A DNA stretch of 64,000 bases from Petralouisia muris (lineage in GTDB: Bacteria; Bacillota; Clostridia; Lachnospirales; Lachnospiraceae): the NCBI RefSeq assembly GCF_004793545.1, contig NZ_SRYA01000028.1, forward strand, positions 1-64,000. The letters are read 5' to 3'. Of this stretch, positions 18,228 to 26,644 are shown one piece after another (the stretch's first letter is position 1; each line of letters starts with the position of its first letter). The translations under genes were made by a program, and so were the position numbers. The notes under the pieces were generated by a model that saw only the letters and a program-made list of their open reading frames with translations, ran no database searches and had not been told where the DNA came from.

Positions 18228-19421
18228 TTACTGGCTGCTGCTGAAATTCTGGTAACTGTACTCATTGTCGTCTCCTTTTCTCCAGCCCCGGCAGACGGTT
18301 TTATTTTTCCCTGTCCGCTTTGCCTCATACAAAGCAGAATCCACCTCCTTAAACAGCAGAATTCCATTTTTATCCCCCGGCTTTACTTCCAGCATACCCA
18401 GAGAAATAGTAATATTCCCCGTAACCCCTTCTACTGATGCCGCTTCCACCTCCCGCCGTATTCTCTCTGCCACATTATAGGCTTCCATCTCCGTTTTCCC
18501 CACCAGAATCAGGCCGAATTCCTCTCCGCCGTACCGGGCTGCAATATCTTTGTCATCTACATTGTTCCTGATAACAGACACAATTTTCAAAATGACATTA
18601 TCCCCCATCGCATGTCCGAAGGTATCGTTGATCCGTTTAAAATTATCAATATCTATAATAATCAGGGACAGATGATATTCCTCACTGCACAGCTGCAGAT
18701 ACTCCTCCAGCTTGTCGTAAAAGATTTTGTGATTGTACAGTCCTGTCATAGAATCTCTCTGAGAAATTTCCAGTATCTTTTCCTTTTCTTCATAAATCTT
18801 TTGATTTTCCTCATGAACCTTCTTGTTTTCCTCATAAATCTTCTGATTTTCTTTTTCAAAATTTACAACTACCGAAGTCAGTACTTTGCTGAAAGAAAAT
18901 GCAGCGATTGTAAATCCCACAAAAATCACCAGATACACTTCCCTGCTGTTATCAGGGTAAAATTCCGTAGAGGGAATGACGCCGTATCGAATGCCTGCAT
19001 ACACCAGAATGCAGATGATAAGCGCCGCATAACGGAATATTTTCTCCCGGTAGACATTGGCAAAAATCACCGGATAAGTCAATATCATACACATAAAGGG
19101 AACCGAGCTGTGCACTGCCACCACGGTTCCCAACAACAGAAACTGAATCAGGAGAAACAGGATAGTCGTCACATATTCCCCCAACGCCTCTCCAAAGAAA
19201 CGGAAAATCAGTTCCATACAGCCTGCATACATCACAATCATAATACTGGGCCTTAAAACAAAAATATCCAGATATTCTCTTTTGCTGCATTCCGGAACTG
19301 GCTGATAAAACAGATACAACAGGAGTTGTATAAAAATAACAAGCCCTATGCTGATCCAGATCCAACGCATGACTTTTTGGTTCCATTCCGTTATACTTAC
19401 GTATGCAATATTTTTATTCAT
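18228..19421 (-). CDS. Membrane diguanylate cyclase (GGDEF)
   Basis: Synthesises cyclic di-GMP. The 397 residues begin with about six hydrophobic segments (residues about 15-190), followed by a coiled coil of repeated YEENKKVHEENQ-like units (about 200-230). A GGDEF domain with active-site motif ARYGGEEFGLI completes it. The C-terminal residues after GKNKTVCRGW are poorly conserved. No RxxD inhibitory site is obvious just ahead of the GGEEF motif. It is transcribed alone, facing the ArsR gene. The sensor region has no recognisable ligand domain. Confidence 0.9.
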   Translation of the reverse strand: MNKNIAYVSITEWNQKVMRWIWISIGLVIFIQLLLYLFYQPVPECSKREYLDIFVLRPSIMIVMYAGCMELIFRFFGEALGEYVTTILFLLIQFLLLGTVVAVHSSVPFMCMILTYPVIFANVYREKIFRYAALIICILVYAGIRYGVIPSTEFYPDNSREVYLVIFVGFTIAAFSFSKVLTSVVVNFEKENQKIYEENKKVHEENQKIYEEKEKILEISQRDSMTGLYNHKIFYDKLEEYLQLCSEEYHLSLIIIDIDNFKRINDTFGHAMGDNVILKIVSVIRNNVDDKDIAARYGGEEFGLILVGKTEMEAYNVAERIRREVEAASVEGVTGNITISLGMLEVKPGDKNGILLFKEVDSALYEAKRTGKNKTVCRGWRKGDDNEYSYQNFSSSQ

Positions 19422-19554
19422 AATCTAACTCTTTGGTCCTCTCTGGCGATTGCTGATCCTACATATTCTCTTGTGAATTCACGCTTTCCACTTTCTTTCT
19501 CTTCTTTCATTATATATGATACCCGGTTAGATTACAATAAATTGCAAATAATTA

Positions 19555-20142
19555 TCAGAAAATAAACTTCCCTATATGAATACAGATAACGTCTATCCCT
19601 CCTGCCACCAGCAGCGCCCCTCCCGCCAGATATGCTTTCATCTTATGCTCAAATCCCAGCCGATAGCCGGTGTACATCCCAAAGACCGTAACCAGAACCG
19701 TCAGAACCATAATCAAGGCCAGAAGCATCCACATACTGCTTTCCAGAAAACCAAAGGCAATTCCGGTCAGCAATGTAAAAATGCTGGTTCTAGCATAGAG
19801 TTTTATAAATTCTGCCACATCAACCTTTTCCTCCCGGCGTTCCACAATCCGCTCATTCTGCCATGCTTTCAGAAAGAAGCGCATGCCCTGGCACAGAAAA
19901 ATTGCCGCTGCAACCACCTGCCCCAGAAAAATTTCATCCCCCTCTGCCACGCTTTGGCGCAGAAGTGTAGAAATGAATTTGCCGATTCCCAAAGCCAATC
20001 CCTGACCGGCCGCCAGAATACCGCAAAACGTCAGCAATTGTTTCCTCTCTATTTTGGCAACCAGTGAGCCCTGACACTCCATCACTGCAAAGATATCCAA
20101 AGATATGCCTAATATAATCATCAATTCTTCCGCAATATTCAT
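19555..20142 (-). CDS. MntP/YtaF-like membrane protein
   Basis: Predicted six-helix membrane protein of 195 residues. The first helix contains SLDIFAVMECQGSLV, which resembles the conserved Asp-Ala-Phe-Ala motif of MntP-type manganese exporters. Similar LysE-superfamily architecture is seen through residue 195. The match is weaker than for a true MntP, and YtaF-like sporulation proteins share this layout. The ATG follows AGGGGTAACGTT. It stands between a GGDEF gene and the YhgE-like gene, with about 30 bases to the latter. Metal transport is inferred. Confidence 0.65.
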   Translation of the reverse strand: MNIAEELMIILGISLDIFAVMECQGSLVAKIERKQLLTFCGILAAGQGLALGIGKFISTLLRQSVAEGDEIFLGQVVAAAIFLCQGMRFFLKAWQNERIVERREEKVDVAEFIKLYARTSIFTLLTGIAFGFLESSMWMLLALIMVLTVLVTVFGMYTGYRLGFEHKMKAYLAGGALLVAGGIDVICIHIGKFIF

Positions 20143-20173
20143 AACGTTACCCCTGCGCCTTTAGCTTAACTCG

Positions 20174-22699
20174 TTATTCTTCTTCCGTATCCTCAGCTTT
20201 GATTGCTTCTGTACGGAGAATGAATTTTACCGAGCCTTTCGTTCCTTCTGCAACCCTGGTAAATGTCTGGTATTCCTTTCCTGCCTCTACCACGGCTTCC
20301 AATTTACTTAAAAGTTCCTTGATATCACCATTATAAGCATCCAGTAATTTCTGAATCCCTTCCTCATCAAACTGAACCATGCCATCCATCAGTTTCACAG
20401 AGCCTTCTGCCAGCTTATCTACGCCTTCCTCAAGCTGCGTGGTTGCGCCGGAAAGCTTGCCTGCGCCCTCTACCAGCGCGCCATTATTGGAAACAAGCGT
20501 TGCCGCTCCATTGGTTAACTGTGAAATTCCTGCGGTCAGCGCCGGAATACTGTTGTTCATGGTCCGTGTCCCATCGCTCAGCGCCTGCATCCCGGATACC
20601 AGGCTGTGGCCGCTTTCACTTTTGGCATTGATTGCCTGGGAAATCTGTGATTTTGTAGCAGAAACTGCAGTTAAAGTTGCCGATTCCGCCGCTGTCTTAG
20701 CTGCGGTTTTCGCAGTATCTGCAACGGCTGCGCCTACGGTATCCTTAGCTCCGTCAGCAATGCCTGCCACAATCTGGGATGCTACGTCATTCATGCTTGC
20801 CTTGAGAGCTTCATTGCCCATAGCTGCGGCAACTGCCTGCTGTACCTGGGCATTTATCGTCTGCTGTACCTGGGCTTTGCCTTCCTCTGACTGTAATCCG
20901 GCATTGACAGCGCTTTCTAACTGAGCCATAGTCTGGGCTGCCGCTCCCTGAGTGTCCACCTGGCCTAAAACCCCGTCATGTATCTGCTGATTCTGTTTTA
21001 CGCCTGCAGCTACCTGGGCGCAAACCTCCTGAATCACCCCATTGATCACCTCTTCATTCAAAGGCTGACCCGCTGCAGCCAACGCATTCAGAGTCGGAAC
21101 CAGGTTTTCCGACAATGCGGCTGAGATAGCCAAAGCCGCTGCGTCTGCCGTTGCACTCTGGGTTCCGGCTTCCACTCCTTCCGCCACCTGGCCCAGCGCC
21201 TGCTGAATTGCTGCAGGAGCATTCTCCACCATCTTCTGGTTTTTCGCCATCTCCGGCACTGCCGCAGCGAACGCCTGGCTTAATACCTGATTCAGAACTC
21301 CTTCCGTATAAGCGTTCAGCCCTGCCGCTACCTGGGCCTTAGCCCCGTCATTGTTTGCCAGACTGTTGTAAAATACTGCGGACGCCTGGTTCTTAATAGC
21401 CTCCGTTCCGCTCTCGGCATTGTTAAAGGTACTGTCAATGGCGTCGTCTGCCTGCTTGATCAGAGAATTTTTCTCTTCTTTTGTCATTTTGGCTTTCAGT
21501 GTTTTATCCAGTTCTGCCACGCCCTGATTCAAAGTTGCCGCACTGTCATTTAATGTTCCCACTCCTTCCGTCAATGCGCCGGAAGAATTTGCCAATGTGC
21601 TGATTCCATCATTTAACTGGGATGCGCCGTTGGTATAATTTGTAATGCCGTCCTTCAAGGTTCCTACGCCAGAAGCAAATTCTTTCATGCTGTCCTTTAA
21701 GGTTCCCAGCCCCTTTGACAATTCTTCTGTGCCGTCTAACAACTGCTCCGATGCATCCGTCAGCGTATCCATCTCCTCATCCAGACTGCTCAAATCAAAG
21801 CTGTCTGCCAGATTTGCTTCGCTTACCAAGTCGTTCATAATAATGGACATACTCATTTCCAGCGAAAAATTCTCCACATCTGCAGTCACTTCCACATACT
21901 CCGGAATTTCCAGATCTTCCTCCAAATCTCCCTCTTCAATTCCAAGGCTCTCTTTCAGGCCAGGCATCGCCATGCCTACAACAATTTTTTTATCTCCATC
22001 GGAAATTACTTTTCCATTGGCAACCTCCACATTAGTGTAATCCTCCGGCAGAATCATGCCTGTCATCACAGTAAAAGGCACATAAACCTCATGCTCTTTG
22101 CCGTCTATTACCTGCGTGGTCTTTTCATGATTGGTATAGTCAAAACGGATGGTTGCTTTTCCGCTCTTTCCTGCCATTTCCTCCGGCGTCAGTTCTTTGC
22201 CGTCCATGAAATACGTTACTTTTTCCGTAACCGGAAGCTCCCTGTCTGTAGTTCCCTGATAATAAATATCTTTGCCTTCCGCCTGCCAGGTAAGCTGATC
22301 ACCGTTTTGGGTAAAGGTTTCATCGCCTTTTACATTTTCAATGTCCTTCAAATCAGAAGCGTCCTCAATGACGGCTGCCCCGTCTTCATTTTTCAACCAT
22401 TCGCTGACAATCACATTCTTAGCGCTGCCGTCAGGATTTGCCACAATATACACCGTTTCTTCCTTTCCGGCTTCCCGATCCTCTGTACCGGAAGTTAATG
22501 CTTTTTCCAGTGTCTCTTTGGCTTCTTCCACTTCGGAATCTTCCTTCTGAGATTCCTGAACAGAAGAGCTCTTTTCCGCCTTTACAGTGTATGAACTGAC
22601 GCCTGCGCTGGTGCCCAGCACTGCAATGGTAACTGCGCCTGCTGCCACACGGATGATATATTTATTTTTAAATACTTTTTTTAATTCCAGATTTTTCAT
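20174..22699 (-). CDS. YhgE/Pip-like extracellular coiled-coil protein
   Basis: Large protein of 841 residues. One hydrophobic segment near residues 14-37 acts as signal or anchor. A beta-rich region follows (about 70-290), then more than 450 residues of helical repeats with the LxxGxxxLxxG pattern seen in YhgE/Pip proteins (LNDGISTLANSSGALTEG) and an alanine-rich middle. Classical YhgE/Pip proteins end in five membrane helices, absent here. The gene follows the MMPL transporter by 35 bases, so it may be that pump's extracellular partner. The start at ATG 22699 has AGGAGG at ten bases, while the longer frame opens with a TTG lacking a site. Function is otherwise unknown. Confidence 0.8.
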   Translation of the reverse strand: MKNLELKKVFKNKYIIRVAAGAVTIAVLGTSAGVSSYTVKAEKSSSVQESQKEDSEVEEAKETLEKALTSGTEDREAGKEETVYIVANPDGSAKNVIVSEWLKNEDGAAVIEDASDLKDIENVKGDETFTQNGDQLTWQAEGKDIYYQGTTDRELPVTEKVTYFMDGKELTPEEMAGKSGKATIRFDYTNHEKTTQVIDGKEHEVYVPFTVMTGMILPEDYTNVEVANGKVISDGDKKIVVGMAMPGLKESLGIEEGDLEEDLEIPEYVEVTADVENFSLEMSMSIIMNDLVSEANLADSFDLSSLDEEMDTLTDASEQLLDGTEELSKGLGTLKDSMKEFASGVGTLKDGITNYTNGASQLNDGISTLANSSGALTEGVGTLNDSAATLNQGVAELDKTLKAKMTKEEKNSLIKQADDAIDSTFNNAESGTEAIKNQASAVFYNSLANNDGAKAQVAAGLNAYTEGVLNQVLSQAFAAAVPEMAKNQKMVENAPAAIQQALGQVAEGVEAGTQSATADAAALAISAALSENLVPTLNALAAAGQPLNEEVINGVIQEVCAQVAAGVKQNQQIHDGVLGQVDTQGAAAQTMAQLESAVNAGLQSEEGKAQVQQTINAQVQQAVAAAMGNEALKASMNDVASQIVAGIADGAKDTVGAAVADTAKTAAKTAAESATLTAVSATKSQISQAINAKSESGHSLVSGMQALSDGTRTMNNSIPALTAGISQLTNGAATLVSNNGALVEGAGKLSGATTQLEEGVDKLAEGSVKLMDGMVQFDEEGIQKLLDAYNGDIKELLSKLEAVVEAGKEYQTFTRVAEGTKGSVKFILRTEAIKAEDTEEE

Positions 22700-22734
22700 G
22701 CTTTTCCTGCCTCCTGTATTTTCCAATCCTGTTA

Positions 22735-24834
22735 TTATACTGTTTTTACGGCTGCTGCAGATTCTTTTTTCTTTAAGCCGAATCCCATGCTGGTTTTGCA
22801 GATAACCCTGTCAAATACCATGAACATAGCCGGTAAAATAAAGATTACCACAAACATACTAATCAAAGCTCCTCGCGCCATTAAGATACACAGCGAACTG
22901 ATCATGTCAATGTTGGAGTACATGCCAACTCCAAAAGTGGCTGCAAAGAAACTTAATGCGCTGACAAACACAGACTGCACCGATGTGGAAAGGGCAATTG
23001 TAACGGATGTTTTCTTATCTTCCCCTCGGTTTCTTTCCTTTTTGTACCGGTTTGTCATTAAAATTGCATAGTCTACCGTTGCCCCTAACTGAATGGTTCC
23101 GATTACAATAGATGCAATAAAGGGAAGCGTTGTTCCCGTATAGGCCGGAATTCCCATATTGATGAAAATTGCAAATTCAATCACCGCCACTAGAATCACC
23201 GGCAATGAAATTGATTTAAATACCAACAGGATAATCAGAAAAATTGCTCCGATGGAAACCACGCTTACCGTCTTAAAATCCTTATCTGTAATGGTAATCA
23301 AATCTTTCGTGCAGGGCGCCTCGCCGATCAGCATGGCGTTTTTATCATACTTTTTGATAATCCTGTTTAACGCATCTATCTGGGCGTTTACTTCATCTGA
23401 CGCCACAGAATACTCAGAACTTACCAGCATCAGCTGATAGTCGTCGTTCATCAGCGCTTCCTTGATATCGTCCGGTATCATTTCCTTAGGAACAGCGGAG
23501 CCCACAATGGAGTCCAGACCCATAACGGTTTTTACTCCGTCTGTCTCTTTCATTTCTTTAATCATTGCAGAAGCGTCTTTGCTGGACAAATTGCTGTCCG
23601 CCAGCACCATATGGGTGGAATTCATGTTGTAATTTTCCTCCAGTTTGGCATTGGCCTGCACGCTCAGCAAATTTTTCGGCAATGTTCCTGCCAGGTCATA
23701 GTACACGCTTGTATGGGTATACCCGTAAATTGCAGGCCCCAGAACTAACAAAAACACTGCAATAAATATGGGAAAACGCTTTGTGACGAAATTACCGATG
23801 CCTCCCAAATCCGGTATCACCGGCCTGTGCTTTGTCTTTTCAATGGCTTTATCAAAAATCAATATCATAGAAGGCAATATGGTAACACATCCAATTACTC
23901 CGAATACCACACCCTTTGCCATCACAACGCCAAGGTCCATCCCCAGTGTAAAACTCATAAAGCACAATGCCACAAATCCCGCCACTGTTGTAATGGAACT
24001 TGCCACTACAGAGGTCAGGGTATTGGATACTGCATAGGCCATGGCCCGGTTCTTATCCTGCGGATACCGCTCCTGGTTTTCCTCATAGCTGTGCCACAAG
24101 AAAATAGAATAGTCCATGGTGACGCCCAGCTGAAGCACCGCGCTCAGGGCTTTTGTCACATAAGATATCTCACCCAGAAAAATATTGCTTCCAAGATTGT
24201 AAAGAATCGCCATTCCGATACTTAACAGGAAGAACACCGGAGCCAAAAAAGAATCCATGGTTAACGCCAATACCAGAGAAGACAGCGCAACTGCAATCAA
24301 TACATAAATCGGCGTCTCCTGATTCGACAGGTTCTTGGTATCCGTTACAATGGCTGACATGCCGCTGACAAAGCACTGTTTATCGGCAAGGCTGCGAATT
24401 TCTTCTATGGCGTCCATCGTTTCATCGGAAGACATGGAAGTCCGAAACAAAACAGCCATCAGTGTACTGTCGCCGGAATTGAATTGATCTACCAGATTTT
24501 CCGGAAGAAATTCCATGGGCATTGACAGGTCTGCAATGGAATCATACCAAACAACCGCTTTGACATGCTCCACTTCCTCAATCTTTTTTTTCAGTTCTGA
24601 CACATCCTTATTTTCCATGCCTTCTATCACGCACATAGAAAAGGCTCCGGTTCCAAAATCCTCTACCAGGATATCCTGCCCGATCATGGTTTCAATGTCC
24701 CCGGGCAGATACGTCAGAATATCATAATTTACTCTGGTGGTTATCATACCGATTGCTGCCGGAATCAAAAGCAGTAAGCTGATAATAAAAATCGGTACTC
24801 TTAACTTTACGACTCCTTTTCCAAATTTAATCAT
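22735..24834 (-). CDS. MMPL/RND family transporter
   Basis: Membrane exporter of 699 residues with two repeats of one plus five helices. Each repeat has an extracellular loop domain (about 35-165 and 375-510). GVTMDYSIFLWHSYEE and GATVDYAILMTNRYKKE are the paired motifs whose Asp-Tyr residues relay protons in MmpL/RND pumps. Substrates of the family are usually lipids or amphiphiles. The ATG follows GCGAGGGAAAAT. The TetR gene lies upstream on the same strand and the YhgE-like gene downstream, which supports a regulated efflux or lipid-export set. Confidence 0.92.
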   Translation of the reverse strand: MIKFGKGVVKLRVPIFIISLLLLIPAAIGMITTRVNYDILTYLPGDIETMIGQDILVEDFGTGAFSMCVIEGMENKDVSELKKKIEEVEHVKAVVWYDSIADLSMPMEFLPENLVDQFNSGDSTLMAVLFRTSMSSDETMDAIEEIRSLADKQCFVSGMSAIVTDTKNLSNQETPIYVLIAVALSSLVLALTMDSFLAPVFFLLSIGMAILYNLGSNIFLGEISYVTKALSAVLQLGVTMDYSIFLWHSYEENQERYPQDKNRAMAYAVSNTLTSVVASSITTVAGFVALCFMSFTLGMDLGVVMAKGVVFGVIGCVTILPSMILIFDKAIEKTKHRPVIPDLGGIGNFVTKRFPIFIAVFLLVLGPAIYGYTHTSVYYDLAGTLPKNLLSVQANAKLEENYNMNSTHMVLADSNLSSKDASAMIKEMKETDGVKTVMGLDSIVGSAVPKEMIPDDIKEALMNDDYQLMLVSSEYSVASDEVNAQIDALNRIIKKYDKNAMLIGEAPCTKDLITITDKDFKTVSVVSIGAIFLIILLVFKSISLPVILVAVIEFAIFINMGIPAYTGTTLPFIASIVIGTIQLGATVDYAILMTNRYKKERNRGEDKKTSVTIALSTSVQSVFVSALSFFAATFGVGMYSNIDMISSLCILMARGALISMFVVIFILPAMFMVFDRVICKTSMGFGLKKKESAAAVKTV

Positions 24835-24888
24835 ATTTTCCCTCGCGCTCCTCTTTCTTACATTGTTGTTTCACATATTTAACTTCAC

Positions 24889-24932
24889 TAAGAGTATAAA
24901 AAAAAAGACTGAATAAATACATATTCAATCTT
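24889..24932 (-). terminator. Terminator or attenuator between tetR and the MMPL gene
   Basis: An 11-bp stem (24905-24915 with 24922-24932) is followed on the minus strand by nine T residues, a textbook intrinsic terminator. The same palindrome could also be a TetR operator. The MMPL gene would then need its own promoter in the following about 50 bases, where I see no clear -35 box. Confidence 0.75.
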
Positions 24933-25010
24933 TTCCCTCTGTATTTTTCAAATATACATTTTGGCGGATCTGTAGTTTTTGAAAAACAAATGCAGTTTTT
25001 TGTATCGAAA

Positions 25011-25574
25011 TTATAATTCCTCAATCACCTGAGTCATGGAGCGTGTAATCATATAATTATAAATATCTGTAATCTCCCTGGGTTCCACCTCCATACCGCT
25101 TTTGATCCAGTGTATCACCACAAAAGACATGGCCTGAGCGTAAAACAGGGCAATATGCTCCGGCGTCAGCCAGGGATGCCGTTTATGAAGGGTAGGCTTC
25201 CTGCTCTGGATCACTTCCAGAAAGGCATCCCCGATACAGTTTCTGATAATATTCTCAAAGGAATTCTGCCCTTCCAGCCGAACCGCTTTCTCATAGAATT
25301 CTTTTTCCTTTTTCACCGATGTAAAAACCAGCAGAAAAGCCTCATCCACCATCCCCGCCTGAATCAGCGGCTTGGTTGGTTCTAAAATCTGAACCCGGAT
25401 AATCCACTCTAACAATTCATATTTATCCTGAAAATGGTTATAAAAGGTCGGACGTATCACGCCCGCTTTATCTGTTATAGCCTTAATTGTAATTTTCTCA
25501 ATGGGCTGCCGGCATGCAAGTTCCTTAAAACTTTCTGCCAGCAGAAGATCTATCGTTTCCTTCTGTCCTGTCAC
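25011..25574 (-). CDS. TetR/AcrR family transcriptional regulator
   Basis: One-component repressor of 187 residues. The N-terminal helix-turn-helix (about 25-50: ITIKAITDKAGVIRPTFYNHFQDKYELL) is typical of TetR. The C-terminal half is helical and should bind an inducer. The C-terminal region resembles the TetR_C_8 type seen in Firmicutes DhaS-like regulators. The start is GTG at 25574, with AGGA nine bases upstream. It sits just ahead of the MMPL gene on the same strand, so autoregulation and control of the efflux set are likely but inferred. Confidence 0.9.
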   Translation of the reverse strand: MTGQKETIDLLLAESFKELACRQPIEKITIKAITDKAGVIRPTFYNHFQDKYELLEWIIRVQILEPTKPLIQAGMVDEAFLLVFTSVKKEKEFYEKAVRLEGQNSFENIIRNCIGDAFLEVIQSRKPTLHKRHPWLTPEHIALFYAQAMSFVVIHWIKSGMEVEPREITDIYNYMITRSMTQVIEEL

Positions 25575-25588
25575 ACTCTCACTTCCTG

Positions 25589-26626
25589 TTATACAAATAA
25601 TTCCAATACCGCCAGATCTTTTTCGGATTTCAAATCAAGCATCTCTCCATCGGGAAGCGTCATAACCTTTGGCCGAAGCACGGATTCCGGATCGCTCTCC
25701 ACCACCAGGGCATTTCTGCCATCAGAAAGGGTCACTTCACACCCTGCCGGATAAATTGCGATTTTCCCGGTAAACAATTCCGCCAGATCCGGATCAAACT
25801 CTGAACCAATATTGGCCAAAATGTAATCCACCGCGCCAGAAGGAGAAATGGGATCATGATAAGGCAATTTAGAGGTCAATGCGTCAAATACATCTGCCAC
25901 CTTGATAATTCTGGCAAAATAAGAAATCTCATACCCTGACTTACGCATGGGATACCCGCATCCATTATACCATTCATGATGTTCCAAAACCCCGTCACAG
26001 ATTTCCGGTGAAAAATCATAATGCTCCATTAGAAAATCATAGCTCAGCTTCGGATGCTGCACCACAAGAATCCGCTCTTCCTCTGTCAGTGTGCGCTTTG
26101 CATTCAGCACATCCGCTTCCACATAGCATTTTCCCACATCATGCAAAAGAGCCGAAGCCGCCAACTGATTCAACTGTTCCAGATCCAGATTCCCGGTTTT
26201 CACTCCCAGCATGACAGACAGCACCGCCACATTTACCGAGTGGAAAAAAGTATAGTCATCCGCCGCCCTTACATTAATCATATGATGCATCTTATCTCTG
26301 CCTGCAAGAACCTGACGGGTAATCTTCTTTACTGTTTCCTGAATATCCTCCTGCGCTATCTCCCGAATGCTTTCTTGCTGAAACAGGCTATGCACCAGTT
26401 CCAGCGCCTCCCGCTCCAGATCCGGGCTAATCAGCCTGGGAACCTTCAAATCCCAGCTAATGTCGTCCTCCGCATAAATTCCCGACATTCCCAGGGCAAA
26501 CAGCTGCCGCACATCTTCCTTAGACAGTATTGTCCCCTGCTCCAGCAAAACCTTGCCTTCTCCATTGTATATGTTCTGCCCCAGGCTCATTCCTTCTTCT
26601 ACCTTTGTGATAGGTACATAACGCAT
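25589..26626 (-). CDS. HD-GYP domain cyclic di-GMP phosphodiesterase
   Basis: Predicted hydrolase of cyclic di-GMP, 345 residues. The N-terminal 120 residues are a variable region of the DUF3391 kind. The HD-GYP domain includes HSVNVAVLSVMLG, the metal motif LLHDVGKCYV, and HHEWYNGCGYP with the defining Gly-Tyr-Pro. Further metal ligands lie in KVADVFDALTS. A C-terminal segment of about 60 residues follows. GGAGGAGG precedes the ATG. It follows a membrane GGDEF gene by 18 bases, so enzymes that make and break the same messenger are cotranscribed. Confidence 0.92.
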   Translation of the reverse strand: MRYVPITKVEEGMSLGQNIYNGEGKVLLEQGTILSKEDVRQLFALGMSGIYAEDDISWDLKVPRLISPDLEREALELVHSLFQQESIREIAQEDIQETVKKITRQVLAGRDKMHHMINVRAADDYTFFHSVNVAVLSVMLGVKTGNLDLEQLNQLAASALLHDVGKCYVEADVLNAKRTLTEEERILVVQHPKLSYDFLMEHYDFSPEICDGVLEHHEWYNGCGYPMRKSGYEISYFARIIKVADVFDALTSKLPYHDPISPSGAVDYILANIGSEFDPDLAELFTGKIAIYPAGCEVTLSDGRNALVVESDPESVLRPKVMTLPDGEMLDLKSEKDLAVLELFV

Positions 26627-26644
26627 TCTCTAATAACCTCCTCC

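Noticed and set aside
24905-24932. Sure TetR operator
   Set aside because: The palindrome is followed by nine T residues on the transcribed strand, so a terminator is the simpler reading. Operator function stays only a possibility.
24827-25024. Minus-strand frame between tetR and the MMPL gene
   Set aside because: It spans the T-tract terminator and has low-complexity lysine/tyrosine content.
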